Below are positions 44,354 to 53,127 of a DNA stretch of 64,000 bases, one piece after another; position 1 is the stretch's first letter, and every line of letters starts with the position of its first letter. The notes beneath the pieces were generated by a model. The model was not told where the DNA came from. It made no database searches and saw nothing but the letters and a program-made list of their open reading frames with translations. Source of the stretch: Flavobacterium sp. GT3R68 (GTDB lineage: Bacteria; Bacteroidota; Bacteroidia; Flavobacteriales; Flavobacteriaceae); assembly GCF_007109225.1 (NCBI RefSeq), contig NZ_VJZK01000001.1:578731-642730 (forward strand), given 5' to 3'. The position numbers and the translations under genes were made by a program.

Positions 44354-44396
44354 TTAAATTAAGAAACAATTCATATCCCAAAAGCAATAATCAATC

Positions 44397-44678
44397 ATGG
44401 AAGATTCAAAACAAGAAGACTGGAACAGACCACAACGGGATTATACTGATAATAAAAAAATAGCGGCAGGTTTGTTAGCAATACTTTTAGGTCCCTTTGG
44501 GATTCATAAATTCTTATTGGGTTACACCCAGGAGGGAATTATATGGTTAGTTATTAGTGTTTTTACGTGCGGCATTGTAACCAGTATATTAGGATTGATT
44601 GAAGGAATTATTTACCTGACCAAATCCGACCAGGAATTTTATGAAACCTATCAGGTTAATAAAAAAGCGTGGTTCTAA
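44397..44678 (+). CDS. TM2 domain protein
   Basis: A 93-residue membrane protein. Residues 20-80 are a TM2 domain: KKIAAGLLAILLGPFGIHKFLLGYTQEGIIWLVISVFTCGIVTSILGLIEGIIYL. It has two transmembrane segments joined by the GIHKFLLG turn. The function of the family is unsettled. It follows the DUF805 gene by 43 bp and ends just before a strong bidirectional terminator. Confidence 0.88.
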   Translation: MEDSKQEDWNRPQRDYTDNKKIAAGLLAILLGPFGIHKFLLGYTQEGIIWLVISVFTCGIVTSILGLIEGIIYLTKSDQEFYETYQVNKKAWF

Positions 44679-44684
44679 CCATAA

Positions 44685-44714
44685 AAAAAGCCGGGAAGTG
44701 ATTCCCGGCTTTTT
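44685..44714. terminator. Bidirectional terminator between TM2 and second DUF805 genes
   Basis: AAAAAGCCGGGAA pairs with TTCCCGGCTTTTT around a four-base loop. It serves both converging genes. The restored frame of the DUF805 gene would stop at 44717, right at its edge. Confidence 0.85.
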
Positions 44715-44716
44715 AT

Positions 44717-45078
44717 TTATTCTTCTATCGTTCCAATTTCATTGATTTCATCTTCAGGAAATTTTGGATTTTCGCCATATTGATTAGGTCCTTCTCACCA
44801 TCGGTACAAGCTAAAATAAAACTATAGATGGGAATTAATAGGTACCATCCGCTTTTCCCCACATCATGCATCCTTCTAACTCCTACAGCTAAAGATGGAA
44901 GTAAGGTTGCTAAAATATACAGGGTTGAAAGAAGACTTAGCGATAAAAATTTCATCCCCAAAAAGATTAAACTATACATACAAATCATATTGAATAATGT
45001 AAACATCCAATATTCTTTTCTTCGTGATCTTCCAGTAAAAGTGGCATACTTCTTCAATACTTCTAAATAGTAAATCAT
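44717..45078 (-). pseudogene. Second DUF805 gene with C-terminal frameshift
   Basis: The first 90 residues from ATG 45078 are a normal DUF805 protein (KYATFTGRSRRKEYWMFTLFN, RRMHDVGKSGWYLLIPIYSFILACTDGEK). After GEK the frame reads DLINMAKIQNFLKMK and stops at 44725. In the other frame, from about 44795, the same DNA reads GPNQYGENPKFPEDEINEIG and stops at TAA 44717-44719. That tail matches the paralogue's QPNQYGPDPKNELDELNEIG. One base is missing near 44789-44796, probably an A. The membrane core is intact, so the shortened product may still work. A sequencing error cannot be ruled out. Confidence 0.75.
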
Positions 45079-45114
45079 AGGTTTTGGGGTTTTAATTATA
45101 ACTAGTTTGGATTT

Positions 45115-46920
45115 TTAACATTCTCCTTTTTCGGCTAATTTGCGTTCGAGTTCGGCTTGGAATTCTTCCATTACCGGTTTCATCGTGCTCTCCGGAATAT
45201 CGGCAATCCGGATGTACATCAATCCATCAACCGCATTATTAAATAGAGGATCCACATTGAAAGCAACGACTCTCGCATTTTGTTTGATGTATTTTTTTAT
45301 CAACACCGGTAAACGCAAACTTCCGGGTTCCAGCTCATCAATGATTTTGTCAAATTTGTTCAGATCCGATTCGGCTTCATCAAAAATAAAATCTTTATCA
45401 GCATCTTTAAGTTTGACTTTATAAGCCTTTTTAGGATGAATATATTGCGCTACATAAGGATCATAATAATTCGATTTCATGAATTCGATCATCAGCGATT
45501 TCGAAAAGTCCGAAAACTGATTGCTGATACTTACGCCGCCAATCAGGAATTTATGTTCCGGAAAACGAAGCGTAATGTGCACGATTCCTTTCCATAACAA
45601 AAATAACGGCATTGGTTTTTGTTGGTATCCCTTAATAATGAAAGCCCTGCCCATTTCAATGGATTTGCTCATCATATCGTGCAATTCCGATTCAAAACGG
45701 AAAAGCTCCTGTAAATAAAAACCGTCAACTCCATGCTTGGCATAAATTTCAGACCCCAATCCCATTCGGTAAGCACCGGCAATTTGTTTGGTTTCGTCGT
45801 CCCATAAAAACATATGACGGTAATAATGGTCGTACTTATCCAAATCAATGGATTCATTGGTGCCTTCTCCCACTTCCCGAAAGGTTACTTCTCTCAAACG
45901 GCCAATTTCGTGCAGGACATTAGGTATGGCTTTAGCTTCGGCAAAAAACACTTCGTAATTTTTACTCTGTAGCAAACGGCAATCCGTACTGCGCAAAGCA
46001 TCCACTTCCTTGATGATATTGTCCTGGCTAGCGGCCGTAACAATTTGTTTGGGACTTCTCGGTAATTTTAAATTGGGCGTTGGCAGAAAATTAGTTTCTT
46101 TTTCAAAAGGATTGGCCAACATATAGGTTTTCCGGCGTAGGAACTCCGAATATTCTTCTAGCGTTTTATGCTCATTTTGTTCCGCTACTGAAATCGGTTT
46201 TCCGACGCGGACTTTTATTACCCGGTCTTTTTGAGAAAACAATTCCGATGGTAATTTCGCAGTTCGGATCGTATCGTCTATTTTGGACAACAGATAAAAT
46301 AACTTACTGTTTTTGGCATGGAAATATATCGGGACTACGGGTACCTGCGCTTTGCGGATCACTTTCATAGCTCCTTCTTCCCACGGTTTGTCCACCACCA
46401 ATTTCCCATCATTATAGGTCGATACTTCTCCGGCAGGAAACATTCCCAATGGTTTTCCATCGCTCAAATGACGTAAGGTTTCCTTAATTCCAACCACGCT
46501 GGATTTTGCGTCTTTGTGGTTTTCAAAGGGATTGACGGGCATGATGTATTTTTTGAGCGGCTCAATGCGGTGTAGCAGGAAATTGGCGATGATCTTGAAA
46601 TTAGGTTCTCTTTCAAGCATCAGTTTCAATAGCAAGACACCATCAATTCCTCCCAATGGATGATTTGAAATGGTGATATACGCCCCATCTTTTGGTAAAC
46701 GCTTTAAGTCTTCTTCAGGAATTTCAAATTTTATTTCGAGGTCATCCAAAATAGCATTTAGGAATTCCAAATCTTCCAGATGCTTGTTCTTGTCATAGAT
46801 TTCGTTAAGAGTGGAAATCTTAAGAACCTTCATCAGTAACCAGCCGGAAAAAGTTCCAAAAACCCCGTATTTTTCAGTATTTATTGCTTTTGCAACTTCT
46901 TTAGCGGTAACTAGACCCAT
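45115..46920 (-). CDS. OlsF-like bifunctional acyltransferase (PlsC + GNAT-like domains)
   Basis: A 601-residue protein from ATG 46920. Residues of about 70-250 form a PlsC-type O-acyltransferase with NHPLGGID (the HxxxxD motif). Residues of about 310-530 form a GNAT-like N-acyltransferase resembling OlsB/GlsB (REVTFREVGEGTNESIDLDKYDHYY, LQELFRFES, IGGVSISNQF). The same order is known from OlsF, which makes ornithine lipid in one protein: the C-terminal half N-acylates the amino acid and the N-terminal half adds the second acyl chain. In Bacteroidota the amino acid could be ornithine or glycine. It has a near-perfect promoter. Confidence 0.78.
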   Translation of the reverse strand: MGLVTAKEVAKAINTEKYGVFGTFSGWLLMKVLKISTLNEIYDKNKHLEDLEFLNAILDDLEIKFEIPEEDLKRLPKDGAYITISNHPLGGIDGVLLLKLMLEREPNFKIIANFLLHRIEPLKKYIMPVNPFENHKDAKSSVVGIKETLRHLSDGKPLGMFPAGEVSTYNDGKLVVDKPWEEGAMKVIRKAQVPVVPIYFHAKNSKLFYLLSKIDDTIRTAKLPSELFSQKDRVIKVRVGKPISVAEQNEHKTLEEYSEFLRRKTYMLANPFEKETNFLPTPNLKLPRSPKQIVTAASQDNIIKEVDALRSTDCRLLQSKNYEVFFAEAKAIPNVLHEIGRLREVTFREVGEGTNESIDLDKYDHYYRHMFLWDDETKQIAGAYRMGLGSEIYAKHGVDGFYLQELFRFESELHDMMSKSIEMGRAFIIKGYQQKPMPLFLLWKGIVHITLRFPEHKFLIGGVSISNQFSDFSKSLMIEFMKSNYYDPYVAQYIHPKKAYKVKLKDADKDFIFDEAESDLNKFDKIIDELEPGSLRLPVLIKKYIKQNARVVAFNVDPLFNNAVDGLMYIRIADIPESTMKPVMEEFQAELERKLAEKGEC

Positions 46921-46947
46921 GTAAAATATATTTTTTTCAGCCAGTAA

Positions 46948-46976
46948 CAAAGATAGAAAAAAAGTCGACTATCCAA
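46948..46976 (-). promoter_or_regulatory. Promoter of the OlsF-like gene
   Basis: On the minus strand TTG (46974-46976) and TATCTTTG (46948-46955) are spaced by 18 bp, a full consensus match, about 28 bp before ATG 46920. Confidence 0.6.
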
Positions 46977-47012
46977 CGGTTGCGGGAATCGATTTTCTTT
47001 GATTTTTCTGTA

Positions 47013-47041
47013 TTGTTCTTTATACTTTTTTATTACATTTG
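47013..47041 (+). promoter_or_regulatory. Promoter of the exonuclease III gene
   Basis: TTG at 47013-47015 and TACATTTG at 47034-47041, spacer 18 bp, a full match to the Bacteroidota consensus, 25 bp before ATG 47067. Confidence 0.65.
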
Positions 47042-47066
47042 GAAAGATAAAATTATAAATTGAGTA

Positions 47067-47834
47067 ATGAAAATTATTTCCTACAACGTTAACGGAATTC
47101 GGGCGGCCATCACAAAAGGCTTCCTCGAATGGCTGCAACAGGCTAATCCCGACGTCATTTGTCTTCAAGAAATAAAAGCAATGGAAGACCAGATTCCAGT
47201 TGCCGAAATTGAAAAAGCGGGCTATCCGTATCAGTATTATTATCCTGCCACCAAAAAAGGGTATAGCGGCGTGGCTATTCTGTCCAAAATAAAACCCAAC
47301 AATATTGTTTTCGGTACCGGAATCGAGCATATGGATTTCGAGGGAAGAAACGTGCGGGTCGATTTTGATCATCTTTCGGTGATGAGTCTGTACTTGCCTT
47401 CTGGAACGAATATGGCCCGGCTGGACCATAAATTTATGTACATGGATGATTTCCATAATTACATTAATGTATTAAAAAATGAAATTCCAAATCTTGTGAT
47501 TTGCGGCGATTACAACATCTGCCACGAGGCCATCGATATCCACGATCCAATCCGTAATAAAACAGTTTCAGGTTTCCTTCCGGAAGAAAGAGTCTGGCTA
47601 GACGGATTCATGAAAAGCGGATTTATCGACAGTTTCCGCCATTTCAATAAAGATCCGCATCATTACAGTTGGTGGAGTTACCGTGCTGGAGCAAGGGGAA
47701 ATAATAAAGGATGGCGCATCGATTATGGGTTAGTAAGCGAGCCCTTAAAGGAAAAGCTCAAACGGGCGGTTATCTTACCCGAAGCAAAACATTCTGACCA
47801 TTGTCCGATTTTAGTTGAATTTGAATTAATATAA
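47067..47834 (+). CDS. xth: Exodeoxyribonuclease III / AP endonuclease
   Basis: A 255-residue member of the exonuclease III family. MKIISYNVNGIRAA with the active-site Asn, LQEIKA with the metal-binding Glu, GDYNICHEAIDIHDP, WRIDY and SDHCPI with the catalytic Asp-His pair are all intact. The enzyme cuts DNA 5' to abasic sites and removes 3' blocking groups in base excision repair. Its length is standard. It is divergent from the OlsF-like gene, and the OmpA lipoprotein gene follows 22 bp downstream. Confidence 0.95.
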   Translation: MKIISYNVNGIRAAITKGFLEWLQQANPDVICLQEIKAMEDQIPVAEIEKAGYPYQYYYPATKKGYSGVAILSKIKPNNIVFGTGIEHMDFEGRNVRVDFDHLSVMSLYLPSGTNMARLDHKFMYMDDFHNYINVLKNEIPNLVICGDYNICHEAIDIHDPIRNKTVSGFLPEERVWLDGFMKSGFIDSFRHFNKDPHHYSWWSYRAGARGNNKGWRIDYGLVSEPLKEKLKRAVILPEAKHSDHCPILVEFELI

Positions 47835-47856
47835 ACCAATAACAAAAAACCAAAAA

Positions 47857-48819
47857 ATGATAAAAAAAGCCGCTATGGGATTTGCAGTATTGGCGTTGAC
47901 CACATCATGCGTATCCAAAAAAGTGTACAACGAGCTAGAAACTAAATTCGCTGATCTGAAAAAAGAAAACCGTCATATAGCCGACCAGAATGATAGTATT
48001 TCAAAAGTAAAAAACCAATTAAATCTGGATCACATTGCTTTGAAATCTGACTATGATAAATTAAAAGCCGAGCGTGATAAACTGGCAGTGGATTATGCAG
48101 CGTCGTCTAAAAATCTGAAAACACTACAGGAGTCTTATAAGGCGCTGGAAAAAAACAGCGATGAATCGTTGCAGGCTAACATGGCTAAAAACCGTGAATT
48201 GTTGGCGCAGTTGGAATCCAAAGAAAAAGCATTGGCTGCTGAAAAAGACCGTCTGAATAAATTGAATGCCGACTTAAAAGAACGCTCAAACCGAGTGAAC
48301 GAATTGGAAAGCATGATTGCTGCAAAAGAAGCCAGCATGAAGAAATTAAAAGAAACGTTGTCCAAATCGTTAAAGGCTTTTGAAGGAAAAGGACTTACGG
48401 TACAGCAGAAAGACGGAAAAGTATATGTTTCGATGGAAAACAAATTGCTTTTCGAATCAGGAAGCTGGGCAGTAGGATCGGAAGGTAAAAAAGCAGTTGT
48501 GGCTGTCGGGAAAGTATTGGGTGACAACCCTGAAATTTCTGTATTGATTGAAGGACACACTGACAACGATAAATTCGCTGGTGCGATGGGACAAATCGAA
48601 AACAACTGGGATCTTTCTACAAAAAGAGCCACGGCTATTGTAAATATCCTGTCTGAAAACAAAAGCGTTAAAAAAGATAATTTAACAGCTGCCGGTCGTG
48701 GGGAATTTGCGCCATTAATGACTAATGATACTCCGGAAGGAAAAGCAAAAAACCGTAGAATAGAAATTATTTTGACACCAAAATTAGATGAGATTTCAAA
48801 AATGCTGAACGACATTTAA
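47857..48819 (+). CDS. OmpA-family lipoprotein with coiled coil
   Basis: A 320-residue envelope protein. The signal MIKKAAMGFAVLALTTSC has a lipobox ending at Cys18. Residues 25-175 are a long coiled coil (heptad-rich Leu/Lys/Glu/Ala). Residues of about 180-310 are an OmpA-like peptidoglycan-binding domain (VLIEGHTDND, NWDLSTKRATAIVNIL, AAGRGEFAPL, KAKNRRIEIILTP). It would tether the outer membrane to peptidoglycan at a fixed distance. It lies 22 bp after xth and is followed by a strong terminator. Confidence 0.9.
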   Translation: MIKKAAMGFAVLALTTSCVSKKVYNELETKFADLKKENRHIADQNDSISKVKNQLNLDHIALKSDYDKLKAERDKLAVDYAASSKNLKTLQESYKALEKNSDESLQANMAKNRELLAQLESKEKALAAEKDRLNKLNADLKERSNRVNELESMIAAKEASMKKLKETLSKSLKAFEGKGLTVQQKDGKVYVSMENKLLFESGSWAVGSEGKKAVVAVGKVLGDNPEISVLIEGHTDNDKFAGAMGQIENNWDLSTKRATAIVNILSENKSVKKDNLTAAGRGEFAPLMTNDTPEGKAKNRRIEIILTPKLDEISKMLNDI

Positions 48820-48838
48820 TCAGCTTAATATTTAGAAT

Positions 48839-48873
48839 AAAAAAGGTTCGGGGTTTTTGCTCCGAACCTTTTT
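48839..48873 (+). terminator. Terminator after the OmpA lipoprotein gene
   Basis: AAAAAGGTTCGGGG pairs with CTCCGAACCTTTTT around a short loop, followed by T-rich sequence, 20 bp past the stop. Confidence 0.85.
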
Positions 48874-48906
48874 CTTTTATATCCATCCTTTGCACTTAGA
48901 ATCCCG

Positions 48907-49947
48907 ATGATGAAATACACTACGTTACCCAATACCGATATAAAAGTCAGTAAAATTTGCCTCGGAACCATGACTTTCGGGCAACAAAATTCCGAATCAG
49001 AAGCGCATTCCCAATTGGATTTCGCAATCGAAAGAGGAATCAATTTTATTGATACTGCCGAAATGTACTCCACACCGGCACGGGCGGAAACGTATGGTGT
49101 CAGTGAAGAAATTATTGGGAATTGGTTTCTAAAAACGAGAAAAAGAGAAGAGGTGGTTCTGGCAACTAAAATTGGCGGACCAAACCGCGGTTTGGAATAC
49201 ATGAGGGATGATTTGCAATTCAATTCCAAAACCCTCGCGCTTTCTGTGGAGAAAAGTCTAAAACGCCTGAAAACGGATTATATCGATTTATACCAATTGC
49301 ATTGGCCGGAGCGCAAATCCAATATGTTTGGACAACGTGGATTTAAAATACAGCACGATGAATGGGAAGATAATTTTCAGAAGGTTTTAGAAGATTTGCA
49401 CGATTTAATCCAACAGGGAAAAATTAAAAATATCGGGGTTTCCAATGAAACGCCGTGGGGCTTGATGCGTTTTTTGGAAGAAGGCAGAAAGCATGATTTG
49501 CCCAAAGTAGCTACGATACAAAATCCGTATTCGCTGTTGAACCGTACTTTTGAAGTAGGGCTTTCAGAGGTATGCCACCGTGAAAATGTGGGTCTACTGG
49601 CGTATTCTCCAATGGCTTTTGGGGTTTTGTCGGGAAAATTCCTGACAGGCGAATCCCATCCTAATGCCAGAATAAATCTGTTTCCGCAATTTTCGAGATA
49701 CAACAGTCCGAACGCCCGGGAAGCTTCCAAAAAGTATAGTGAAATAGCGAAAAAATTTGGCTTGACCCTAACCGAATTATCGTTGGCTTTTATCGAGCAC
49801 CAGTCTTTCGTGTCCAGTACAATCATTGGCGCCACCAACTTAAAACAGCTTGAAGAGAATATCAATACAATTGAAATTACAATGACCGAAGAGGTGCTTC
49901 ATGAAATTGAAAACATCCAAAACCTGATTCCGAATCCGGCACCTTAG
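48907..49947 (+). CDS. Aldo/keto reductase, Tas-like
   Basis: A 346-residue NADPH-dependent oxidoreductase of the AKR superfamily. The catalytic tetrad is visible: Asp and Tyr in FIDTAEMYS, Lys in LATKIGG and His in LYQLHWPE. ATIQNPYSLLNRT and SSTIIGATNLKQLEENI complete the fold (the last binds cofactor phosphate). The size and motifs are closest to the Tas/YajO type. The physiological substrate cannot be inferred. The start is ATG 48907, with another ATG immediately following. It converges on the gene at 49955 with a 7-bp gap. Confidence 0.88.
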   Translation: MMKYTTLPNTDIKVSKICLGTMTFGQQNSESEAHSQLDFAIERGINFIDTAEMYSTPARAETYGVSEEIIGNWFLKTRKREEVVLATKIGGPNRGLEYMRDDLQFNSKTLALSVEKSLKRLKTDYIDLYQLHWPERKSNMFGQRGFKIQHDEWEDNFQKVLEDLHDLIQQGKIKNIGVSNETPWGLMRFLEEGRKHDLPKVATIQNPYSLLNRTFEVGLSEVCHRENVGLLAYSPMAFGVLSGKFLTGESHPNARINLFPQFSRYNSPNAREASKKYSEIAKKFGLTLTELSLAFIEHQSFVSSTIIGATNLKQLEENINTIEITMTEEVLHEIENIQNLIPNPAP

Positions 49948-49954
49948 CGGAAAA

Positions 49955-51343
49955 TTAGTTTACGGTTCTATCGGTGATTTTCAATTTGGAAGTAAAGTTC
50001 CGGCCATTCGAATCTTTTATCGAAACCAGATAAATGCCGTTTTTTAATGAACTAGTATTGATAGCATCATTTTCAGTTACTAACGTTTGGGTGGACAATG
50101 ATTTTCCGGTCAGGTCTGAAATGATTGCAGTCAAAGGGAAATCGATATTCGTTGTTTTGATAAACACATTTGAATTCGCCGGGTTTGGATACAACATGAA
50201 ATTTTCTTTGCTATTGTCATTTACACCCAAATTTGTGTCTACTAATTTATAAATGATACCGGAACTCCCACCGGCCAGATACAATTCCCCATTTTGGTCT
50301 TCGCCAAAAGAAGTGAAATTCCCCGAAAAAGTATTTGACCACGTAATTACTGCCGACGAATTTAACATCCCGATCCTATTGTTGCAATAATCAGCAAAAA
50401 AATAATTGTTCTGGAAGTCGGGATATAAAGAACCCGTATAAACATAACCGCCGGTAATCGAACATCCACCTGTTGCCGCATGCGTGTATTGTGCAATGGG
50501 CATTGTCATTGTACCAATAGGAGCGCAGCCTGCGGTATTGTAGGGTGACGTTCCTTCATAACATCGCCACCCGAAATTCAAACCCGGAGTTAAAGGAGCG
50601 GTGATTTTATTGATTTCTTCGACCGCATTTTGACCTACGTCCGCAATCCATAAATCACCATTCAGCCGATTAAAAGAAAATTTCCATGGATTCCGGAGTC
50701 CGATTCCCCAAATCTCATCATTCCCGGAGATAACTGCATATGGATTTGCTGGTGGAATTCCATACAAGGCTCCTGAATTGACATCAATCCGTAACATTTT
50801 ACCTAAGTTTTCATTGATGTTTTGCGCCCGATTTTCGGGATCACCTCCACTGCCCCCATCTCCCATTGCAATGTATAAATAACCATCCGGACCAAATCTG
50901 ATGCTGCCACCATTGTGGTTGGAATAAGGCTGGGCAATGGTCAATAAAATAGTTCCGGTTGCAGGATTGGCAATATCTGGGTTTCCTGAATCCACAGAAT
51001 ATCGCGCAATTATGGTGTTTCCTGAAATGTTTGTATAATTAACATAAAAATAACCGTTGCCCGCATAATTGGGATGAAATGCCAATCCTAATAATCCCCT
51101 TTCTCCACCTGTAGAAATGGTTGCTGTAGTAAGAGTTAAAAAATTAGTTCCATTTGTAGTTCCGTTACTGTTCAAAATCTTTATGGCACCGCCTTGTTCG
51201 ACAACAAACAGTCTGGCATCTGCTGCAGGGTGAGCAATCTCCACCGGAGCAGTAAAACCCGAAGCAAAAGGGGTAACGCCAATGGTTTGCGAAAAAGCAA
51301 AGAAGAATAGTAATAAGCTGAAGAAAGTAAAAATCGTTTTCAT
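49955..51343 (-). CDS. PQQ-dependent sugar dehydrogenase-like protein with T9SS sorting domain
   Basis: A 462-residue protein from ATG 51343 with signal MKTIFTFFSLLLFFFAFSQ. It has a glucose/sorbosone dehydrogenase-type propeller (GGERGLLGLAFHPNYA, NHNGGSIRFGPDGYLYIAMGDGG, GIGLRNPWKFSFN, ADVGQNAVEEIN) and a C-terminal type A sorting domain (LYPNPANSNVFI, KNGIYLVSI). It is secreted by the T9SS. It is the third propeller of this family in the window and the only one with a sorting domain. Its substrate is unknown. Confidence 0.85.
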   Translation of the reverse strand: MKTIFTFFSLLLFFFAFSQTIGVTPFASGFTAPVEIAHPAADARLFVVEQGGAIKILNSNGTTNGTNFLTLTTATISTGGERGLLGLAFHPNYAGNGYFYVNYTNISGNTIIARYSVDSGNPDIANPATGTILLTIAQPYSNHNGGSIRFGPDGYLYIAMGDGGSGGDPENRAQNINENLGKMLRIDVNSGALYGIPPANPYAVISGNDEIWGIGLRNPWKFSFNRLNGDLWIADVGQNAVEEINKITAPLTPGLNFGWRCYEGTSPYNTAGCAPIGTMTMPIAQYTHAATGGCSITGGYVYTGSLYPDFQNNYFFADYCNNRIGMLNSSAVITWSNTFSGNFTSFGEDQNGELYLAGGSSGIIYKLVDTNLGVNDNSKENFMLYPNPANSNVFIKTTNIDFPLTAIISDLTGKSLSTQTLVTENDAINTSSLKNGIYLVSIKDSNGRNFTSKLKITDRTVN

Positions 51344-51456
51344 GGTTATGAAATTTTGACTTTGACTTGTAAATTTAATCAAAACCCTTTCAAAACCCTA
51401 ATCTTTTATATATGAATCGATTACAGCTGAAAACGATTTTTACTTTTTTTAAAAAC

Positions 51457-53070
51457 TTATAAATTTGCTATAATCTTATCTTTTGGATATTTCACTTTAT
51501 AACTGATGCGGATTTTTTTGGTTTCATTGGGTTTTAAATTAAGATCCCAGGTCAGGATGGCGGTTTCAGCATTCACTTTCGCGCCGTCTTTCTGAAGTAA
51601 TTCTATTTCTATTTCCTTGTCGGTACTTAACGGATACTGGTCTTCCACTTTCAGTGAGATCGCTTCTTTTTTATTGTTCCGAATTGTAATATCATACGTA
51701 AACGTTTGTTCTTTTTTGCCTGATAAAAACTTGGTGCCTGACTTATCCACAATCTTTTCACGGGTAATCGATACTTTCTTATCTCGGCCCATGCTCAGGT
51801 TTAAAGTATCTGAAGTCTGGTTCGGATCTACCATCGTTTTTCCGACATACATGCCTTCAAAAATGATGTTGGCTTCCCCTTTAAGTAAATTGTATTTACC
51901 GTAATCGGTAATTTCTGCCAAGAGGAACGCTTCCTTGTCCAGTTTTGGTGCCGCATAATATTTATAGGTCGCAGGTAATTTGATTTCTTTCAGAGCTACG
52001 CTGTGTATTTTCCCGTTCGATAAAATATCGTACGGAATGTCAATGTCAAAGGACACATTCAGTTGATTTTCATTTATAGTTGTGTAGTTCGTAACAGAAG
52101 ATCCAAGCGATTTGTCTTTCCTTTTAATTCCCATACTTGTTACAACCTCTTGCATTTGCGGTTTCGCCGCTTCAGTATCGTAAGCATATGCATATGGCTG
52201 TCCCTGATAGCTCAAAAACCATGGATTTATAGTCGGAGTCTGATTGTTTTGATTGGGCAATCCACTGAACAAGGTCAGCTTCACCTTTTTCCAGTCAATA
52301 CCGGTATTTTGAACGACCTGCGCTTTATACATCATGTTGATAGGTGCGGTTACGCTCTCTGTTCGTAAATCGTAAAAAGGAATCCAACTCGCATTATTGG
52401 TCAGGTACGAAATTTCCAAAGGTACATTGCCTGCGATTTCATTCATCACCTGCAAGACCAATTTTCCGGATGAGGTTTTTTCTTCCTTACTCGTGTCAAT
52501 TTCCAATTTGTTGTTGAGTTTTACCAGAATATCATTTAGTTTTTTCTCTTTTTCAGTTAACGTGTTGATCATATTGCTGGTTTCGGTTCTTTTGGCCTTG
52601 TAGTAATCCACCATTTTTATCAGTTCCGCCACATCCAGTCCGGAATTGGAACCCGTCACTTGTTGATTTTTATCCAGAAGCTCAATGGTTTTGACTTCCG
52701 AATTCCTGGCATTGATGACTTTTTCCAATTCTTTTTGTACCAAAGTTATACTGTCCTTTACTTTTTTTGTGGCAGGTGAATTCCCGTCTATCTCATATTC
52801 CGAGATGTAATCGTTGGTAAATTGGACTGAAAGTACTGTCACGTTGGAAGGTGCGCCTATCTGAATCGAACTTTCGTTCAAATAGTTGGCTACGTTTTTA
52901 ACAACGATTTCATGCGTTCCTACAGGAATATTGACATTGATTGTTTGCGAAATTTCTGCCGCGTTGAAATAAACGGTAGCTGATTTTGCTTTGGCAGAAG
53001 TAAAAATGGGTTTTTGGGCGAAAAGCATTCCTGAAAGTAACAGCATGCAAAATAGAAGGATCTTTTTCAT
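51457..53070 (-). CDS. DUF4139 / mucoidy-inhibitor-A-like protein
   Basis: A 537-residue exported protein (signal MKKILLFCMLLLSGMLFAQ). Residues 25-120 are a DUF4140-like N-terminal domain (AKSATVYFNAAEISQTINVNIPVGTHEIVVKNV). A coiled coil follows (about 95-200). Residues 205-537 are DUF4139 (LEISYLTNNASWIPFYDLRTESV, WDLNLKPNETKKIRISYKVKYPKD). The family is related to mucoidy inhibitor A and its role is not well defined. It lies 57 bp downstream of the transglycosylase gene on the same strand. Confidence 0.85.
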   Translation of the reverse strand: MKKILLFCMLLLSGMLFAQKPIFTSAKAKSATVYFNAAEISQTINVNIPVGTHEIVVKNVANYLNESSIQIGAPSNVTVLSVQFTNDYISEYEIDGNSPATKKVKDSITLVQKELEKVINARNSEVKTIELLDKNQQVTGSNSGLDVAELIKMVDYYKAKRTETSNMINTLTEKEKKLNDILVKLNNKLEIDTSKEEKTSSGKLVLQVMNEIAGNVPLEISYLTNNASWIPFYDLRTESVTAPINMMYKAQVVQNTGIDWKKVKLTLFSGLPNQNNQTPTINPWFLSYQGQPYAYAYDTEAAKPQMQEVVTSMGIKRKDKSLGSSVTNYTTINENQLNVSFDIDIPYDILSNGKIHSVALKEIKLPATYKYYAAPKLDKEAFLLAEITDYGKYNLLKGEANIIFEGMYVGKTMVDPNQTSDTLNLSMGRDKKVSITREKIVDKSGTKFLSGKKEQTFTYDITIRNNKKEAISLKVEDQYPLSTDKEIEIELLQKDGAKVNAETAILTWDLNLKPNETKKIRISYKVKYPKDKIIANL

Positions 53071-53127
53071 CTTTGATTTTTTTATCTATTAGTATAGATG
53101 CCCTAATCAATCAAAAGGTTGGGAAGG

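Noticed and set aside
47857..48815. A 226-residue antisense open frame opposite the OmpA lipoprotein
   Set aside because: Serine/phenylalanine-rich shadow of a codon-biased gene; the sense strand has clear domains.
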